DNA of 64,000 nucleotides from Microbacterium testaceum (GCF_020781835.1 NZ_JAJGNJ010000014.1:1-64000), one strand, 5' to 3'; shown: positions 19,578-28,659, counted from the first letter of the stretch. The notes: generated by a model from the letters alone, not told the origin. Translations and numbers: made by a program.

Positions 19578-21266
19578 TCACTCAGCGAGCAGGCGTTCCT
19601 TCACCTGGCGGCGGAGCACCTTGCCGATGAGAGACTTCGGCAGCTCGTCGACGACCACGATCCTGCGCGGGACCTTGTACGGCGTCAGGATGCCGCGCGC
19701 GTACGCGCGCACCTCCTCGGGATCGATCTCCGACCCTTCGGCGGCGACGACAGCCGCGACGACCTCTTCGCCCGAGTGCTCGCTGGGCAGGCCCACGACC
19801 GCGACCTCCGCGACGGCCGGATGCTGTCGCAGCACGTTCTCCACCTCGGTGGGTGCCACGTTGAAGCCGCCGGTGATGATGAGCTCCTTGATGCGATCCA
19901 CGATGCGGACGAACCCGTCCTCGTCGATGGTCACGATGTCGCCCGTCCGGAACCACCCGTCCACGAACACCGCCTCGGTCTCCTCGGGTTTGCCGTAGTA
20001 GCCCGAGAACACCTGCGGGCCGCGCACCAGCAGCTCACCGCGTCCGCCGGGCTCGACGTCGGCGTGCGGATCGTCCGGGTCGACGACGCGGCACTCGGTG
20101 CCCGGGAGCGGCAGTCCGACCGTGCCGGGCACGCGATTCTCGGCGACGGGGTTCGCCATGAGCACGGGCGAGCACTCGCTCAGCCCATAGCCCTCGACGA
20201 GGTAACCGCCGGTGGCCTTCTCGAACGGCACCACCAGGTCGTGGGGCAGCGCCATGGCGCCCGAGATGGCGATGTCGGTGCCCGCGAGCGAGACGCCCTG
20301 CGCCTCGGCAGCGGCCAGGAGGCGCTCGGCGATCGGAGGTACGAGCGGCAGGAAGGTCGCCGGATGCCGTTTGGTGACGGCGAGGACGAGGTCGGGGTCG
20401 AACTTCGGGAACAGCACGAGACGCGCGCCCATCGACATCGCGAACGTGAGGCACAGCGTGAGGCCGTACGCGTGGAACATCGGCAGGACGGCGTACACCA
20501 CGCACCCCTCTCCACGCACGATCGAGGGCACCCACGCGCGCGCCTGGGCCGCGTTGGAGAGCAGATTGGCGTGGCTGAGCATCGCCCCCTTCGGCGTCCC
20601 GGTGGTGCCGCTGGTGTACTGGATGATCGCCAGGTCGCCCGTGGCCGGACGCGGGTGCGTCTCGGGGAGCGCGTCGTGCCGCAGGAGCTGCGCCCACGGG
20701 GTGGCATCCGAGGTCTTCTCCGTCAGAGCCGCGCGCGCGTCACGCGCTTTCGCGACGGGGAGGCGCAGCGCGAGACGCATGCGCAACGGCATCGCGCGGG
20801 TGACGTCGACCGAGACGAGCGTGGTGACCCGCAGATCCGCGGGGAACTCCTGCACGGTCTTCACGACCTTGCTCCAGACGATCGCGTGCTTCGCTCCGTG
20901 GTCCTCGAACTGCTTGCGCAGCTCGCGGGCCGTGTAGAGCGGGTTGTGCTCCACGACGACCGCGCCCAGTCGCAGGACCGCGTAGAAGGCCACGATGTGC
21001 TGCGGGCAGTTCGGGAGCACGATCGCGACCGGGTCGCCGGCGCGCACGCCGTGAGCCGCGAGCGCCGCCGCGACGCAGGCCACCTGGGAGGACAGCTCGG
21101 TGTACGTGGTCTCACGGCCGAAGAATTCCAGTGCCGGGGCGTCCGGGTAGTCCCGCGTCGAGGCGTCGAGGATGTCGACGAGCGATCCCGACTGGGGGTC
21201 GAGGTCCTCCGGGACTCCGGGGGCGTAGCTGGCGGTCCAGGGGCGAGGCGGGTCGAAGCTCGTCAC
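19578..21266 (-). CDS. Long-chain acyl-CoA ligase (AMP-forming)
   Basis: This 562-residue enzyme of the ANL superfamily activates a fatty acid through acyl-AMP to acyl-CoA. The P-loop-like motif QYTSGTTGTPKGAMLSH is intact, as are VEGYGLSECSPV, the hinge region GWFRTGDIV with DEDGFVRIVDRIKELI, and the C-terminal lysine in KSLIGKVLRRQVK. A longer open frame exists upstream, but GTG at 21266 has TACGCT exactly 6 nt before it and starts where similarity begins. Divergent from gatC with a 60-bp shared promoter region. Chain length is not deducible. Confidence 0.92.
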   Translation of the reverse strand: MTSFDPPRPWTASYAPGVPEDLDPQSGSLVDILDASTRDYPDAPALEFFGRETTYTELSSQVACVAAALAAHGVRAGDPVAIVLPNCPQHIVAFYAVLRLGAVVVEHNPLYTARELRKQFEDHGAKHAIVWSKVVKTVQEFPADLRVTTLVSVDVTRAMPLRMRLALRLPVAKARDARAALTEKTSDATPWAQLLRHDALPETHPRPATGDLAIIQYTSGTTGTPKGAMLSHANLLSNAAQARAWVPSIVRGEGCVVYAVLPMFHAYGLTLCLTFAMSMGARLVLFPKFDPDLVLAVTKRHPATFLPLVPPIAERLLAAAEAQGVSLAGTDIAISGAMALPHDLVVPFEKATGGYLVEGYGLSECSPVLMANPVAENRVPGTVGLPLPGTECRVVDPDDPHADVEPGGRGELLVRGPQVFSGYYGKPEETEAVFVDGWFRTGDIVTIDEDGFVRIVDRIKELIITGGFNVAPTEVENVLRQHPAVAEVAVVGLPSEHSGEEVVAAVVAAEGSEIDPEEVRAYARGILTPYKVPRRIVVVDELPKSLIGKVLRRQVKERLLAE

Positions 21267-21272
21267 CGTCCC

Positions 21273-21320
21273 AGCGTAGGCCGGGCTCGGTCTCGGCGCG
21301 CGATGCCTGCGAACTAGACT
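21273..21320. promoter_or_regulatory. Divergent leaderless promoters (acyl-CoA ligase / gatC)
   Basis: Leftward TACGCT (21278 to 21273) sits 6 nt from the ligase GTG, and rightward TAGACT (21315-21320) sits 6 nt from the gatC GTG. Both fit the leaderless pattern seen across the window. Confidence 0.55.
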
Positions 21321-21326
21321 TGCCGG

Positions 21327-21626
21327 GTGTCTGAAATCACCCCTGATCTCGTGCGCCATCTCGGTGTGCTCGCTCGGATCCAGTTGAGCGACGAAGAGGT
21401 GCAGCGCCTCACCGGGCAGCTGGATGCCATCGTCGACAACATCGCGAAGGTGTCCGAGGTGGCAACGCCCGACGTCGCGGCGACGAGCCACCCGATCCCG
21501 CTCCAGAACGTCTTCCGCCCCGACGCCGTGGGCGACACCCTCACCCGCGAGCAGGCGCTGCAGAACGCGCCCGATCAGGCTGACGGCCGATTCCGGGTGA
21601 CCGCGATCCTGGGGGAGGAGCAGTGA
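21327..21626 (+). CDS. gatC: Glu/Asp-tRNA amidotransferase subunit C
   Basis: This 99-residue linker subunit wraps around GatA and stabilises GatCAB, which converts Glu-tRNA(Gln) and Asp-tRNA(Asn) to the amide forms. Family features are [24 protein letters not shown] and the C-terminal [23 protein letters not shown] start 6 nt after TAGACT. Its stop overlaps the gatA start by 4 bp. Confidence 0.95.
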   Translation: MSEITPDLVRHLGVLARIQLSDEEVQRLTGQLDAIVDNIAKVSEVATPDVAATSHPIPLQNVFRPDAVGDTLTREQALQNAPDQADGRFRVTAILGEEQ

Positions 21627-23143
21627 CCGATCTCACGCGCCTGAGCGCCGCCGACCTCGCCGCCGCCCTGACCGCGAAGGAGGTGTCCAGCGTCGAGGCG
21701 ACGCAGGCGCACCTCGACCGCATCGCCGCCGTGGACGGCGACGTGCACGCCTACCTCCACGTCAGCGACCACGCTCTCGACGTCGCCGCCGACATCGACC
21801 GCCGCCGCGCCGCGGGCGAGGAGCTCGGCGAACTCGCCGGCGTCCCGCTGGCCGTGAAGGACGTCCTCGTCACCACCGACATGCCGTCCACGAGCGGATC
21901 CAGGATCCTCGAGGGGTACATGTCGCCGTACGACGCCACCGTCGTCGCGCGCTCCCGCGCAGTGGGCCTGGTGCCGCTCGGCAAGACGAACATGGACGAG
22001 TTCGCCATGGGCTCGTCGACGGAGTTCTCGGCCTACGGCCCCACCCGCAACCCGTGGGATCTCGACCGCATCCCGGGCGGTTCCGGCGGAGGATCGGCCG
22101 CGGCGGTCGCCGCCTTCGAGGCTCCGCTCGCCCTCGGCTCCGACACGGGCGGCTCGATCCGTCAGCCCGCGCACGTCACCGGGACGGTGGGGGTCAAGCC
22201 CACCTACGGCGGCGTCAGCCGTTACGGCGCGATCGCCCTGGCATCCAGTCTCGATCAGGTGGGTCCCGTCACCCGCACGGTGCTCGACGCGGGACTTCTG
22301 CACGACGTGATCGGCGGGCACGACCCGCACGACTCCACCTCGCTCTCCGACGCCTGGCCCTCGTTCGCCGCGGCCGCGCGGGAGGGTGCCACCGGGCAGG
22401 TGCTGAAGGGCCTCAAGGTCGGAGTCGTCCGGGAGCTCGACGACAGCGGCTTCCAGAAGGGCGTGTCCGCTTCGTTCCGCGAAGCGCTGGCGGCCATGGA
22501 GGCGCAGGGTGCGGAGATCGTCGAGATCAGCGCCCCTCACTTCGAGTACGGCGTGGCCGCCTATTACCTGATCCTGCCCGCCGAGGCATCCAGCAACCTG
22601 GCCAAGTTCGACTCGGTCCGTTTCGGCCTGCGCGTCACTCCGCAGGGCACGCCGACGGTGGAGAACGTGATGGCCGCCACCCGCGACGCCGGCTTCGGGC
22701 CGGAGGTCAAGCGCCGGATCATCCTCGGCACCTACGCCCTCTCGGCCGGGTACTACGACGCCTACTACGGCAGTGCGCAGAAGGTCCGGACGCTCATCCA
22801 GCAGGACTTCGACGCCGCCTTCGCCGAGGTCGACGTCATCGCGACCCCGTCGGCGCCGACCACGGCCTTCCGCCTGGGCGAGAAGATCGACGATCCGCTG
22901 CAGATGTACCTCAACGACGTCACCACGATCCCGGCGAACCTCGCCGGTGTCCCGGGTATCTCGATCCCGAGCGGTCTGGCCGAGGAGGACGGCCTGCCGG
23001 TCGGCATCCAGTTCCTCGCCCCCGCTCGCGAAGACGCGCGTCTGTACCGCGTCGGCGCGGCGGTCGAGGCGCTGCTCGTCGACCAGTGGGGCGGTCCTCT
23101 GCTGGATCGAGCCCCCTCCCTCACGAACGGAGCGACGCGCTGA
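21623..23143 (+). CDS. gatA: Glu-tRNA(Gln)/Asp-tRNA(Asn) amidotransferase subunit A
   Basis: This glutaminase subunit releases ammonia from glutamine for the GatB active site. It is 506 residues of the amidase-signature family. The Ser-cisSer-Lys triad is visible: Lys in [14 protein letters not shown], and the Gly/Ser-rich [15 protein letters not shown] followed by [18 protein letters not shown] start in a 4-bp overlap with gatC, and the stop overlaps gatB by one base, so the three subunits are made in step. Confidence 0.97.
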   Translation: MTDLTRLSAADLAAALTAKEVSSVEATQAHLDRIAAVDGDVHAYLHVSDHALDVAADIDRRRAAGEELGELAGVPLAVKDVLVTTDMPSTSGSRILEGYMSPYDATVVARSRAVGLVPLGKTNMDEFAMGSSTEFSAYGPTRNPWDLDRIPGGSGGGSAAAVAAFEAPLALGSDTGGSIRQPAHVTGTVGVKPTYGGVSRYGAIALASSLDQVGPVTRTVLDAGLLHDVIGGHDPHDSTSLSDAWPSFAAAAREGATGQVLKGLKVGVVRELDDSGFQKGVSASFREALAAMEAQGAEIVEISAPHFEYGVAAYYLILPAEASSNLAKFDSVRFGLRVTPQGTPTVENVMAATRDAGFGPEVKRRIILGTYALSAGYYDAYYGSAQKVRTLIQQDFDAAFAEVDVIATPSAPTTAFRLGEKIDDPLQMYLNDVTTIPANLAGVPGISIPSGLAEEDGLPVGIQFLAPAREDARLYRVGAAVEALLVDQWGGPLLDRAPSLTNGATR

Positions 23144-24657
23144 TGGCCAAGGATGCGCTGATGGACTTCGACGAGGCGCTCGAACTGTTCGAGCCGGTCC
23201 TCGGCTTCGAGGTCCACGTCGAACTGAACACCGCGACGAAGATGTTCTCCGCCGCGCCCAACCCGGCGAACGAGGCCAATCACGGGGCCGAGCCGAACAC
23301 GCTCGTGGCTCCGGTCGACATGGGTCTGCCGGGCGCGCTGCCCGTCGTGAACGCCGAGGCGATCCGCTCGTCGATCAGTCTGGGCCTGGCGCTCGGCTGC
23401 TCGATCGCGCCGTCGAGCCGCTTCGCGCGGAAGAACTACTTCTACCCTGATCTCGGCAAGAACTACCAGATCTCCCAGTACGACGAGCCGATCGCGTTCG
23501 AGGGGTCGGTCGAGGTGGAGCTCGAGGACGGCACGATCGTGACCGTGCCGATCGAACGGGCCCACATGGAGGAAGACGCCGGCAAGCTCACGCACATGGG
23601 CGGGGCGACCGGGCGTATCCAGGGCGCCGAGTATTCGCTCGTCGACTACAACCGCGCGGGCGTCCCGCTCGTCGAGATCGTGACGAAGCCGATCTTCGGC
23701 GCCGAGCACTCCGCTCCGGCCCTGGCGAAGGCGTACGTCGCGACGATTCGCGACATCGTCCGCGCCCTCGGCATCTCCGAGGCGCGTCTGGAACGCGGCA
23801 ACCTCCGCTGCGACGCGAACGTGTCGCTGCGTCCGCGCGGCCAGGAGAGGCTCGGCACCCGCACGGAGACCAAGAACGTGAACTCCATGCGGTCGGTCGA
23901 GCGCGCGGTCCGGTACGAGATCCAGCGGCAGGCCGCGATCCTGGCCGCCGGCGGGACGATCACGCAGGAGACGCGGCACTGGCACGAGGACACCGGGCGC
24001 ACGTCGCCGGGTCGTCCGAAGTCGGATGCCGACGACTACCGCTACTTCCCCGAGCCCGACCTGCTGCCGGTGGTCCCGGCACCCGAGCTGATCGAGGAGC
24101 TGCGGGCCGCGCTCCCTGAGCCGCCGGCCGCCCGGCGTCGCCGGCTCAAGGCCGACTGGGGCTTCGCCGACATCGACTTCCAGGGCGTCGTCAACGCGGG
24201 TCTGCTCGACGAGGTCGAGGCCACGGTCGCGGCCGGCGCCTCGCCCGCTGCCGCGCGCAAGTGGTGGATGAGCGAGATCAGCCGTATCGCGAACGCCGAG
24301 GAGCGCGAGCCCGCCGAGCTCGTCAGCCCCGAGAACGTCGCCGCGCTGCAGCAGCTCGTCGACGCCGGCACGCTGACCGACAAGCTCGCGCGGCAGGTGC
24401 TCGAGGGCGTCATCGCCGGTGAGGGCACGCCGCAGCAGGTGGTGGACGCGCGCGGCCTCGCCGTCGTGTCCGACGACGGCGCGCTCATCGCCGCGATCGA
24501 CGACGCCCTCGCCGCGCAGCCCGACGTGCTCGCGAAGATCCGCGACGGCAAGGTCCAGGCCGCCGGCGCCGTGATCGGCGCCGTGATGAAGGCGATGAGG
24601 GGTCAGGCCGACGCCGCGCGCGTGCGCGAGCTCGTGCTGGAGCGCGCCGCCCAGTAA
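23143..24657 (+). CDS. gatB: Glu-tRNA(Gln)/Asp-tRNA(Asn) amidotransferase subunit B
   Basis: This kinase/transamidase subunit phosphorylates the tRNA-bound acid and amidates it. The 504-residue sequence has [58 protein letters not shown] and [13 protein letters not shown], all strongly conserved. The C-terminal helical YqeY-like tail (about residue 400 on) binds tRNA. ATG 23143 within TGATG. A very strong hairpin follows the stop. Confidence 0.97.
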   Translation: MAKDALMDFDEALELFEPVLGFEVHVELNTATKMFSAAPNPANEANHGAEPNTLVAPVDMGLPGALPVVNAEAIRSSISLGLALGCSIAPSSRFARKNYFYPDLGKNYQISQYDEPIAFEGSVEVELEDGTIVTVPIERAHMEEDAGKLTHMGGATGRIQGAEYSLVDYNRAGVPLVEIVTKPIFGAEHSAPALAKAYVATIRDIVRALGISEARLERGNLRCDANVSLRPRGQERLGTRTETKNVNSMRSVERAVRYEIQRQAAILAAGGTITQETRHWHEDTGRTSPGRPKSDADDYRYFPEPDLLPVVPAPELIEELRAALPEPPAARRRRLKADWGFADIDFQGVVNAGLLDEVEATVAAGASPAAARKWWMSEISRIANAEEREPAELVSPENVAALQQLVDAGTLTDKLARQVLEGVIAGEGTPQQVVDARGLAVVSDDGALIAAIDDALAAQPDVLAKIRDGKVQAAGAVIGAVMKAMRGQADAARVRELVLERAAQ

Positions 24658-24662
24658 GCCCC

Positions 24663-24711
24663 CGGATGCCACGGCCCCGCCCGTCCACGAGACGCGGGGC
24701 CGTGGCATCCG
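24663..24711 (+). terminator. Strong hairpin terminator after gatCAB
   Basis: Perfect 18-bp arms at 24663-24680 and 24694-24711 surround a 13-nt loop. The outer part of the stem is the GGATGCC/GGCATCC pair that is over-used across the window. No U tract follows, as is common for actinobacterial terminators. Confidence 0.75.
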
Positions 24712-24738
24712 TCGTTACGGCGGCGGCGTCGCGCGGCC

Positions 24739-24819
24739 GCGCAACCTCAGTGATCCGCCCCGGGTCAGTGGTTTCCGCGGGATTCGAGCTGAGGTTCTGC
24801 GGATGGCTGAGGTTGCGCG
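24739..24819. promoter_or_regulatory. Inverted repeat upstream of dinB
   Basis: GCGCAACCTCAG at 24739-24750 is repeated inverted at 24807-24818 (CTGAGGTTGCGC), with a third partial copy (GCTGAGGTT) at 24788-24796. It lies 57-137 bp before dinB, in the 24712-24875 gap that holds nothing else. It looks like an operator with paired sites, but it does not match the actinobacterial SOS box. Confidence 0.4.
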
Positions 24820-24875
24820 TGTGACGCGGCGGTGGTCCCGGCCCGATGTCGGAGGCCCGGGGGAGAATGGATGCC

Positions 24876-26132
24876 ATGGGACGCGGAGACGGCACGGGGC
24901 GCATCGTGTCACCGCCGGGCGCCGACGACACGGGCACCGGGATCCTGCACGTCGACATGGACGCGTTCTTCGCGTCGGTCGCCGTGCTCGACGATCCGTC
25001 GCTCGCGGGAAAGCCTCTCATCGTCGGCGGCACCCAGGGTCGCGGCGTCGTCTCGAGCGCGTCGTACGAGGCGCGGCGTTACGGTGTGAAGTCCGCGATG
25101 CCGGTGGCGATCGCCCTCCGCCTGTGCCCGACCGCCATCGTGGTCAACCCGCCGTACTCGCGTTACACCGAGATGTCGCGGCAGGTCATGTCGATCTTCG
25201 ACGAGATCACACCGCTGGTGGAGCCGCTGTCCATCGACGAGGCCTTCCTCGATGTGCGCGGGGCGCGGCGGCTGTGGGGCAGCCCCGGGAAGATCGCGCG
25301 TGACCTTCGCGCGCGCGTCAAGGAACGGACGGGCCTGACGTGCAGCGTCGGGGTGGCCGCGACGAAGCACGTCGCCAAGATGGCCTCGACGATCTCCAAG
25401 CCCGACGGCCTGCTCATCGTCGCCGAGGCCGACACCGAGGCGTTCCTGCGCCCGCGGTCGGTGCGCACGCTGTGGGGTGTCGGTCCCAAGGCGGCGGAGT
25501 CCCTCGAGTCCCGCGGTATCCGTCTCATCGCCGATGTGCTCGACACCCCTCCTCCTGTCTTGGCACAGGTGTTGGGGCCGGCGATGGGAGAACGCGTCTG
25601 GCACCTGGCCCGGGGCGTCGATGCCCGTGCGGTGCATACCGGGCGTGTCGAGAAGAGCGTCGGGCACGAAGAGACGTTCCACACCGACATCTCCGACACG
25701 CCCACCTTGCACGTCGAGCTGCGGCGCCTCGCCGATCGCGTCGGTGCGCGTCTGCGCAGCCAGGGATACGAGGCATCCACGATCTCCATCAAGGTGCGCT
25801 TCAGCGATTTCACGACCCTCAGCCGCTCGCGGACGCTCCCCGAGGCCACCTCGGTCGGTCAGCGGATCGGGGAGGCCGCGATCGAGATGTTCGACGGTAT
25901 CGACCGGCGCCAGGCAGTGCGGCTGGTGGGGGTGCGCGGTGAGAAACTGCGACCGACCTCGGCTGCGGCGACGCTGTGGGACGACGATGCCGAATGGCGT
26001 CGCGTCGAGGGGGCGCTCGACGGCGCGGCCGCGCGGTTCGGGCGCGGTGCGGTGACCCGTGGCTCCCTGCTCGGTCCCTCGCGGGGCGGGGGCGCGCTGC
26101 CGACCAATCCGCGCCCGTCGTACGAGCACTGA
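24876..26132 (+). CDS. dinB: DNA polymerase IV (Y-family)
   Basis: This translesion polymerase has ILHVDMDAFFASVAVLD and SIDEAFLDV carrying the catalytic acids, SSASYEARRYGVKSAMP, the HhH motif VRTLWGVGPKAAESLESRGI and the little-finger domain from about residue 245. The start is uncertain: ATG 24876 has GGGGGAG about 10 nt upstream (418 residues), ATG 24867 is in frame but too close to it, and ATG 24846 has no ribosome binding site. No beta-clamp motif is obvious at the C-terminus (ending NPRPSYEH). Confidence 0.93.
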   Translation: MGRGDGTGRIVSPPGADDTGTGILHVDMDAFFASVAVLDDPSLAGKPLIVGGTQGRGVVSSASYEARRYGVKSAMPVAIALRLCPTAIVVNPPYSRYTEMSRQVMSIFDEITPLVEPLSIDEAFLDVRGARRLWGSPGKIARDLRARVKERTGLTCSVGVAATKHVAKMASTISKPDGLLIVAEADTEAFLRPRSVRTLWGVGPKAAESLESRGIRLIADVLDTPPPVLAQVLGPAMGERVWHLARGVDARAVHTGRVEKSVGHEETFHTDISDTPTLHVELRRLADRVGARLRSQGYEASTISIKVRFSDFTTLSRSRTLPEATSVGQRIGEAAIEMFDGIDRRQAVRLVGVRGEKLRPTSAAATLWDDDAEWRRVEGALDGAAARFGRGAVTRGSLLGPSRGGGALPTNPRPSYEH

Positions 26133-26183
26133 CACGAGCCGATCCGGCGCGCAACGCCCCTGGGCGCGGCCGCGACCCCCGGG

Positions 26184-26189
26184 TACGGT
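26184..26189 (+). promoter_or_regulatory. Leaderless -10 of the GerW-like gene
   Basis: TACGGT lies 6 nt before the ATG at 26196. Confidence 0.45.
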
Positions 26190-26195
26190 GGGCTC

Positions 26196-26516
26196 ATGCC
26201 CAACATCGCATTGGAACTCGGTCAGCAGTCCACGAACTTCGGCGTTACGGCCGCTTACGGCGAGCAGCAGGACGTCGACGGCGTGCGCATCGTCCCCGTC
26301 GCCCTCACCTGGGCCGGATTCGGCGGCGGCTCCGACGAGCAGGGCAACGGCGGCGGAGGCGGAGGCGGCTACACCCTGCCGCTCGGCGCCTACATCCGCC
26401 GGGGCGACGACCTGCGCTTCGACCCGAACCTGGTCTCGCTGCTCGCCGTCGGCATCCCGTTCGTGTGGGTCGCCGGTCGCGCGCTCAGCCGTGTCATCCG
26501 CGCCCTCAAGAAGTAG
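26196..26516 (+). CDS. GerW/YtfJ-family-like protein
   Basis: The 106-residue protein begins MPNIALELGQQSTNFGV, and the middle has VRIVPVALTWAGFGGGSDEQG, a run of seven glycines, then TLPLGAYIRRGDDLRFDPN. A C-terminal hydrophobic helix and the basic tail RVIRALKK follow. This order (VPVxxxxxGFGGG, Gly run, hydrophobic beta part) is that of the GerW/YtfJ family, known from sporulating Firmicutes but widespread in non-sporulating actinobacteria, where its role is unknown. The C-terminal helix may touch the membrane. It overlaps the next gene by 26 bp. Confidence 0.7.
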   Translation: MPNIALELGQQSTNFGVTAAYGEQQDVDGVRIVPVALTWAGFGGGSDEQGNGGGGGGGYTLPLGAYIRRGDDLRFDPNLVSLLAVGIPFVWVAGRALSRVIRALKK

Positions 26517-27084
26517 CGCCGATCCCCTCGACGACGCCCTGACCATCGCGGTCGGGGCGGTGTCGTCGCGGGTCGCGGCGGTGGGCGCGGCCAACCCCGT
26601 CGTCCTCATCGACGGCCGCAGCGGGGCGGGCAAGAGTTCCCTCGCGCGACGCCTGGTGAGCGCGTGGCCCGGCCGCAGTCGCGTGCAGCTGGTCGCGCTG
26701 GACGACCTGTACCCGGGGTGGGACGGTCTCGCCGACGGTGCGGAGTATGCGCGCGAGGTCATCCTTCTGCCGCACGCGAAGGGGAACGTCGGCGTGTGGC
26801 GAAGGTGGGACTGGGAGGCGGGGGAGCGCGCCGAGGCTCACGCCGTGGATCCGTCGTTGCCGCTCGTCGTGGAGGGCGCCGGGCTTCTCACACCTGCCGC
26901 CGCGTCCTTGGCCGACGTCTGCGTGTGGGTCGATGCGCCGGACGGCTCCCGGAAGGACCGTGCATTGCGTCGGGACGGCGACACGTATCGCCCGCACTGG
27001 GAACGGTGGGCCGCTCAGGAGGAGACGCACCTGGCCGACCACGACCCGCGGGCGCTGGCATCCGTCGTCGTCGACCTGCCCTGA
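26491..27084 (+). CDS. P-loop nucleoside/uridine kinase-like protein
   Basis: The roughly 197-residue protein has Walker A GRSGAGKSSLARRL, LVALDDLYPGWDGL like the DD(F/L)Y motif of uridine-kinase-like proteins, LVVEGAGLLT and a final RDGDTYRPHWERWAAQEE. It probably phosphorylates a small molecule in the cytosol; the substrate is unknown. The GTG at 26491 is inside the end of the preceding gene, and an alternative GTG is at 26560. Convergent with the DUF2017 gene. Confidence 0.75.
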   Translation: MSSAPSRSSADPLDDALTIAVGAVSSRVAAVGAANPVVLIDGRSGAGKSSLARRLVSAWPGRSRVQLVALDDLYPGWDGLADGAEYAREVILLPHAKGNVGVWRRWDWEAGERAEAHAVDPSLPLVVEGAGLLTPAAASLADVCVWVDAPDGSRKDRALRRDGDTYRPHWERWAAQEETHLADHDPRALASVVVDLP

Positions 27085-27113
27085 GCATCCGCGCCGGCAG
27101 ACGGCTCCGCGCC

Positions 27114-27617
27114 TCAGTGCCCGGGTGGTTCCTCGAGCGTGCGGTCGAGGGCTGTGACCAGGCCGTCGAGGCGGTAGCCGATCCAGTCGTAGATGCCGAA
27201 TCGCGCGTCGCCCGGGCGATGGTCATCGTCGTCCTGGATGCCGAGCCTCGTGGCCAGCACGAGGCGGACGGCCGAGAGGGTCCGCATCCACGCGCGCGCT
27301 TCGCCCTCTCCCAGGGCCACCGTGATGGTGGTCTCGGGATCGCCGGTCGGATCGAGCTCGCCGCTTTCCATGCCGAGGGTGTGAAGCACCGTCTGCGCGT
27401 CGTCCGCGCGGCGATCCAGCATGTCTGCGCCGGTCAACCGGCGGAACTCGCGGCTGGCGTCCTCGTCGTCGGGGTAGGCATCCGGGGTGAGCCGCGCGAC
27501 AGCCGGGTCGTCATCCCGGTCGGCGTTGACGACGAGGTCACGGAATTGACCGACGATGCCCGCCAGGTGCAGCGCCTCGAGACCGCTGACCTCGAGCACG
27601 ACGATGCGATCGTTCAC
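27114..27617 (-). CDS. DUF2017 family protein
   Basis: The 167-residue acidic cytoplasmic protein starts MNDRIVVLEVSGLEALHL and ends YRLDGLVTALDRTLEEP. It lies directly behind clpS with a 4-bp overlap, an arrangement conserved widely in actinobacteria, which suggests a role in ClpS-dependent proteolysis. That link is inferred from gene order only; no catalytic motif is visible. Confidence 0.85.
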   Translation of the reverse strand: MNDRIVVLEVSGLEALHLAGIVGQFRDLVVNADRDDDPAVARLTPDAYPDDEDASREFRRLTGADMLDRRADDAQTVLHTLGMESGELDPTGDPETTITVALGEGEARAWMRTLSAVRLVLATRLGIQDDDDHRPGDARFGIYDWIGYRLDGLVTALDRTLEEPPGH

Positions 27618-27907
27618 CGCGGGTCCTTTCGCACCGTGGCCCACAGACCGAAGTCGTGCATCGCCTGTGCATGCACCTCCATGAGCTCGCGCGGGCCCCG
27701 GGCGACCACGGCATGGCCGTCGTGGTGGACGGCGAGCATGAGCCGGTGCGCAGTGGCCGCATCGAAGCCGAAGTAGGTCCGGAACACATGGACGACGTAG
27801 CTCATGAGGTTCACCGGGTCGTTCCAGACGACCGTCTGCCACGACGTCGGGGGAGCGACCTCGATCGCGGTCGTCTCGTCGAGGTCGGGTGCGGCCACGC
27901 CGGCCAT
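27614..27907 (-). CDS. clpS: ATP-dependent Clp protease adaptor ClpS
   Basis: This 97-residue adaptor delivers N-degron substrates to ClpC/ClpA. Typical parts are WQTVVWNDPVNLMSYVVHVF (with the N-end-rule pocket residues N, D and M), HRLMLAVHHDGHAVVARGP, and the C-terminal ALHDFGLWA-like MHDFGLWATV. ATG 27907 lies in TGATG with the upstream stop. The cognate ClpP1/ClpP2 peptidase genes are at the far end of this window. Confidence 0.95.
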   Translation of the reverse strand: MAGVAAPDLDETTAIEVAPPTSWQTVVWNDPVNLMSYVVHVFRTYFGFDAATAHRLMLAVHHDGHAVVARGPRELMEVHAQAMHDFGLWATVRKDPR

Positions 27908-28284
27908 CACGCCCACCCCAGCTCGTGCAGGCGCGTGTCGTCGATGCCGTAGAAGTGCGCGATCTCGTGGACGAGCGTCGTGTGGATCTCGTCGCGCAGC
28001 TCGTCCTCATCGACGCAGACCGCCAGGTGCGGCTCGCGGTACACGATGATGCGATCGGGGAGCTCTCCGACCCCGTAGCGCTCGCGCTCGGTCAGCGCCC
28101 AGCCGTCGTACAGACCCAGGAGATCGAGCGAGCCGTCCTCGGGACGGTCCTCGACCACGAAGACGACGTTGTCGAGTCCGTCGACCATGTCGTCGGGCAA
28201 CCGATCGAGCTCGGCGACGACCAGAGCCTCGAACGCGTCGGCGTCGAGATCGAGCGGCGACCGCTCTTCGACGTCCTCGTGCAT
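27907..28284 (-). CDS. Putative zinc metallopeptidase (minigluzincin-like)
   Basis: The 125-residue protein has the zinc motif HEIAHFYGIDDTRLHELGW, that is HExxH with downstream acidic and His residues. This small-protein form corresponds to the metallopeptidase family formerly called DUF1025. It is the first gene of an operon with clpS and DUF2017 and overlaps clpS by one base. GGGAG precedes the ATG. The substrate is unknown; a link to protein turnover is suggested by position. Confidence 0.85.
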   Translation of the reverse strand: MHEDVEERSPLDLDADAFEALVVAELDRLPDDMVDGLDNVVFVVEDRPEDGSLDLLGLYDGWALTERERYGVGELPDRIIVYREPHLAVCVDEDELRDEIHTTLVHEIAHFYGIDDTRLHELGWA

Positions 28285-28389
28285 GGGGTCTCCCGACTCT
28301 CCGGACGATGGCGAGGGGATGCCGAGCCGCCTCGTCCGATCGATTCTACGAGCCTCAGGGAGATGCGGACCATGCGGACCGGAACGACC

Positions 28390-28414
28390 AAGGCCCGCCG
28401 GAGAGGCGGGCCTT
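28390..28414. terminator. Terminator formerly downstream of tRNA-His
   Basis: AAGGCCCGCC (28390-28399) and GGCGGGCCTT (28405-28414) form a perfect 10-bp stem with a 5-nt loop and T ends. It lies 8 bp beyond the left att copy. Before the element inserted, it would have stood directly after the 3' end of tRNA-His, so it is probably the tRNA terminator left behind. Confidence 0.7.
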
Positions 28415-28421
28415 CGTCTGC

Positions 28422-28446
28422 TGGGGTGGCTAACGGGACTTGAACC
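28422..28446. repeat. attL: 25-bp copy of the tRNA-His 3' end
   Basis: Identical to 31975-31999, beginning TGGGGTGGC and ending CTTGAACC. Beyond 28446 the sequence no longer matches the tRNA, so this is a truncated copy left at the far end of the element. Confidence 0.9.
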
Positions 28447-28521
28447 AGTTGCACACACCCCGGCCGATCTGCATCTAGCCGCGGAATCACGCGGATCTTG
28501 TGTGAGTGAGCGGGTTGCTCG

Positions 28522-28571
28522 TGTAGGCCAATATAGGCCTCTCTGGGTGGTCATTTGTAGGCATGCCTACA
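28522..28571. promoter_or_regulatory. Left cluster of integrase arm-type sites
   Basis: TGTAGGCC at 28522 and ATAGGCC at 28533 are followed by the perfect 16-bp palindrome TGTAGGCATGCCTACA at 28556-28571. The same TGTAGGC core recurs at the opposite end (31919-31937). Repeated short sites flanking the core att are how lambda-type integrases bind DNA. Confidence 0.6.
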
Positions 28572-28588
28572 GCGTGTCTACACAAAGA

Positions 28589-28629
28589 AGCCCCCGGGCT
28601 CCCGCTCCGGAGAGGGGTGCCCGGGGGCT
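28589..28629. terminator. Terminator-like hairpin inside the element
   Basis: AGCCCCCGGGC (28589-28599) pairs perfectly with GCCCGGGGGCT (28619-28629) around a 19-nt loop. It lies between attL and the first small ORF, and may shield element genes from outside transcription. Confidence 0.55.
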
Positions 28630-28647
28630 GCGTAGCGAGGGTCGTCC

Positions 28648-28653
28648 TAGGCT
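28648..28653 (+). promoter_or_regulatory. Leaderless -10 of the 70-residue ORF
   Basis: TAGGCT stands exactly 6 nt before the ATG at 28660. Confidence 0.45.
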
Positions 28654-28659
28654 TCTGGC

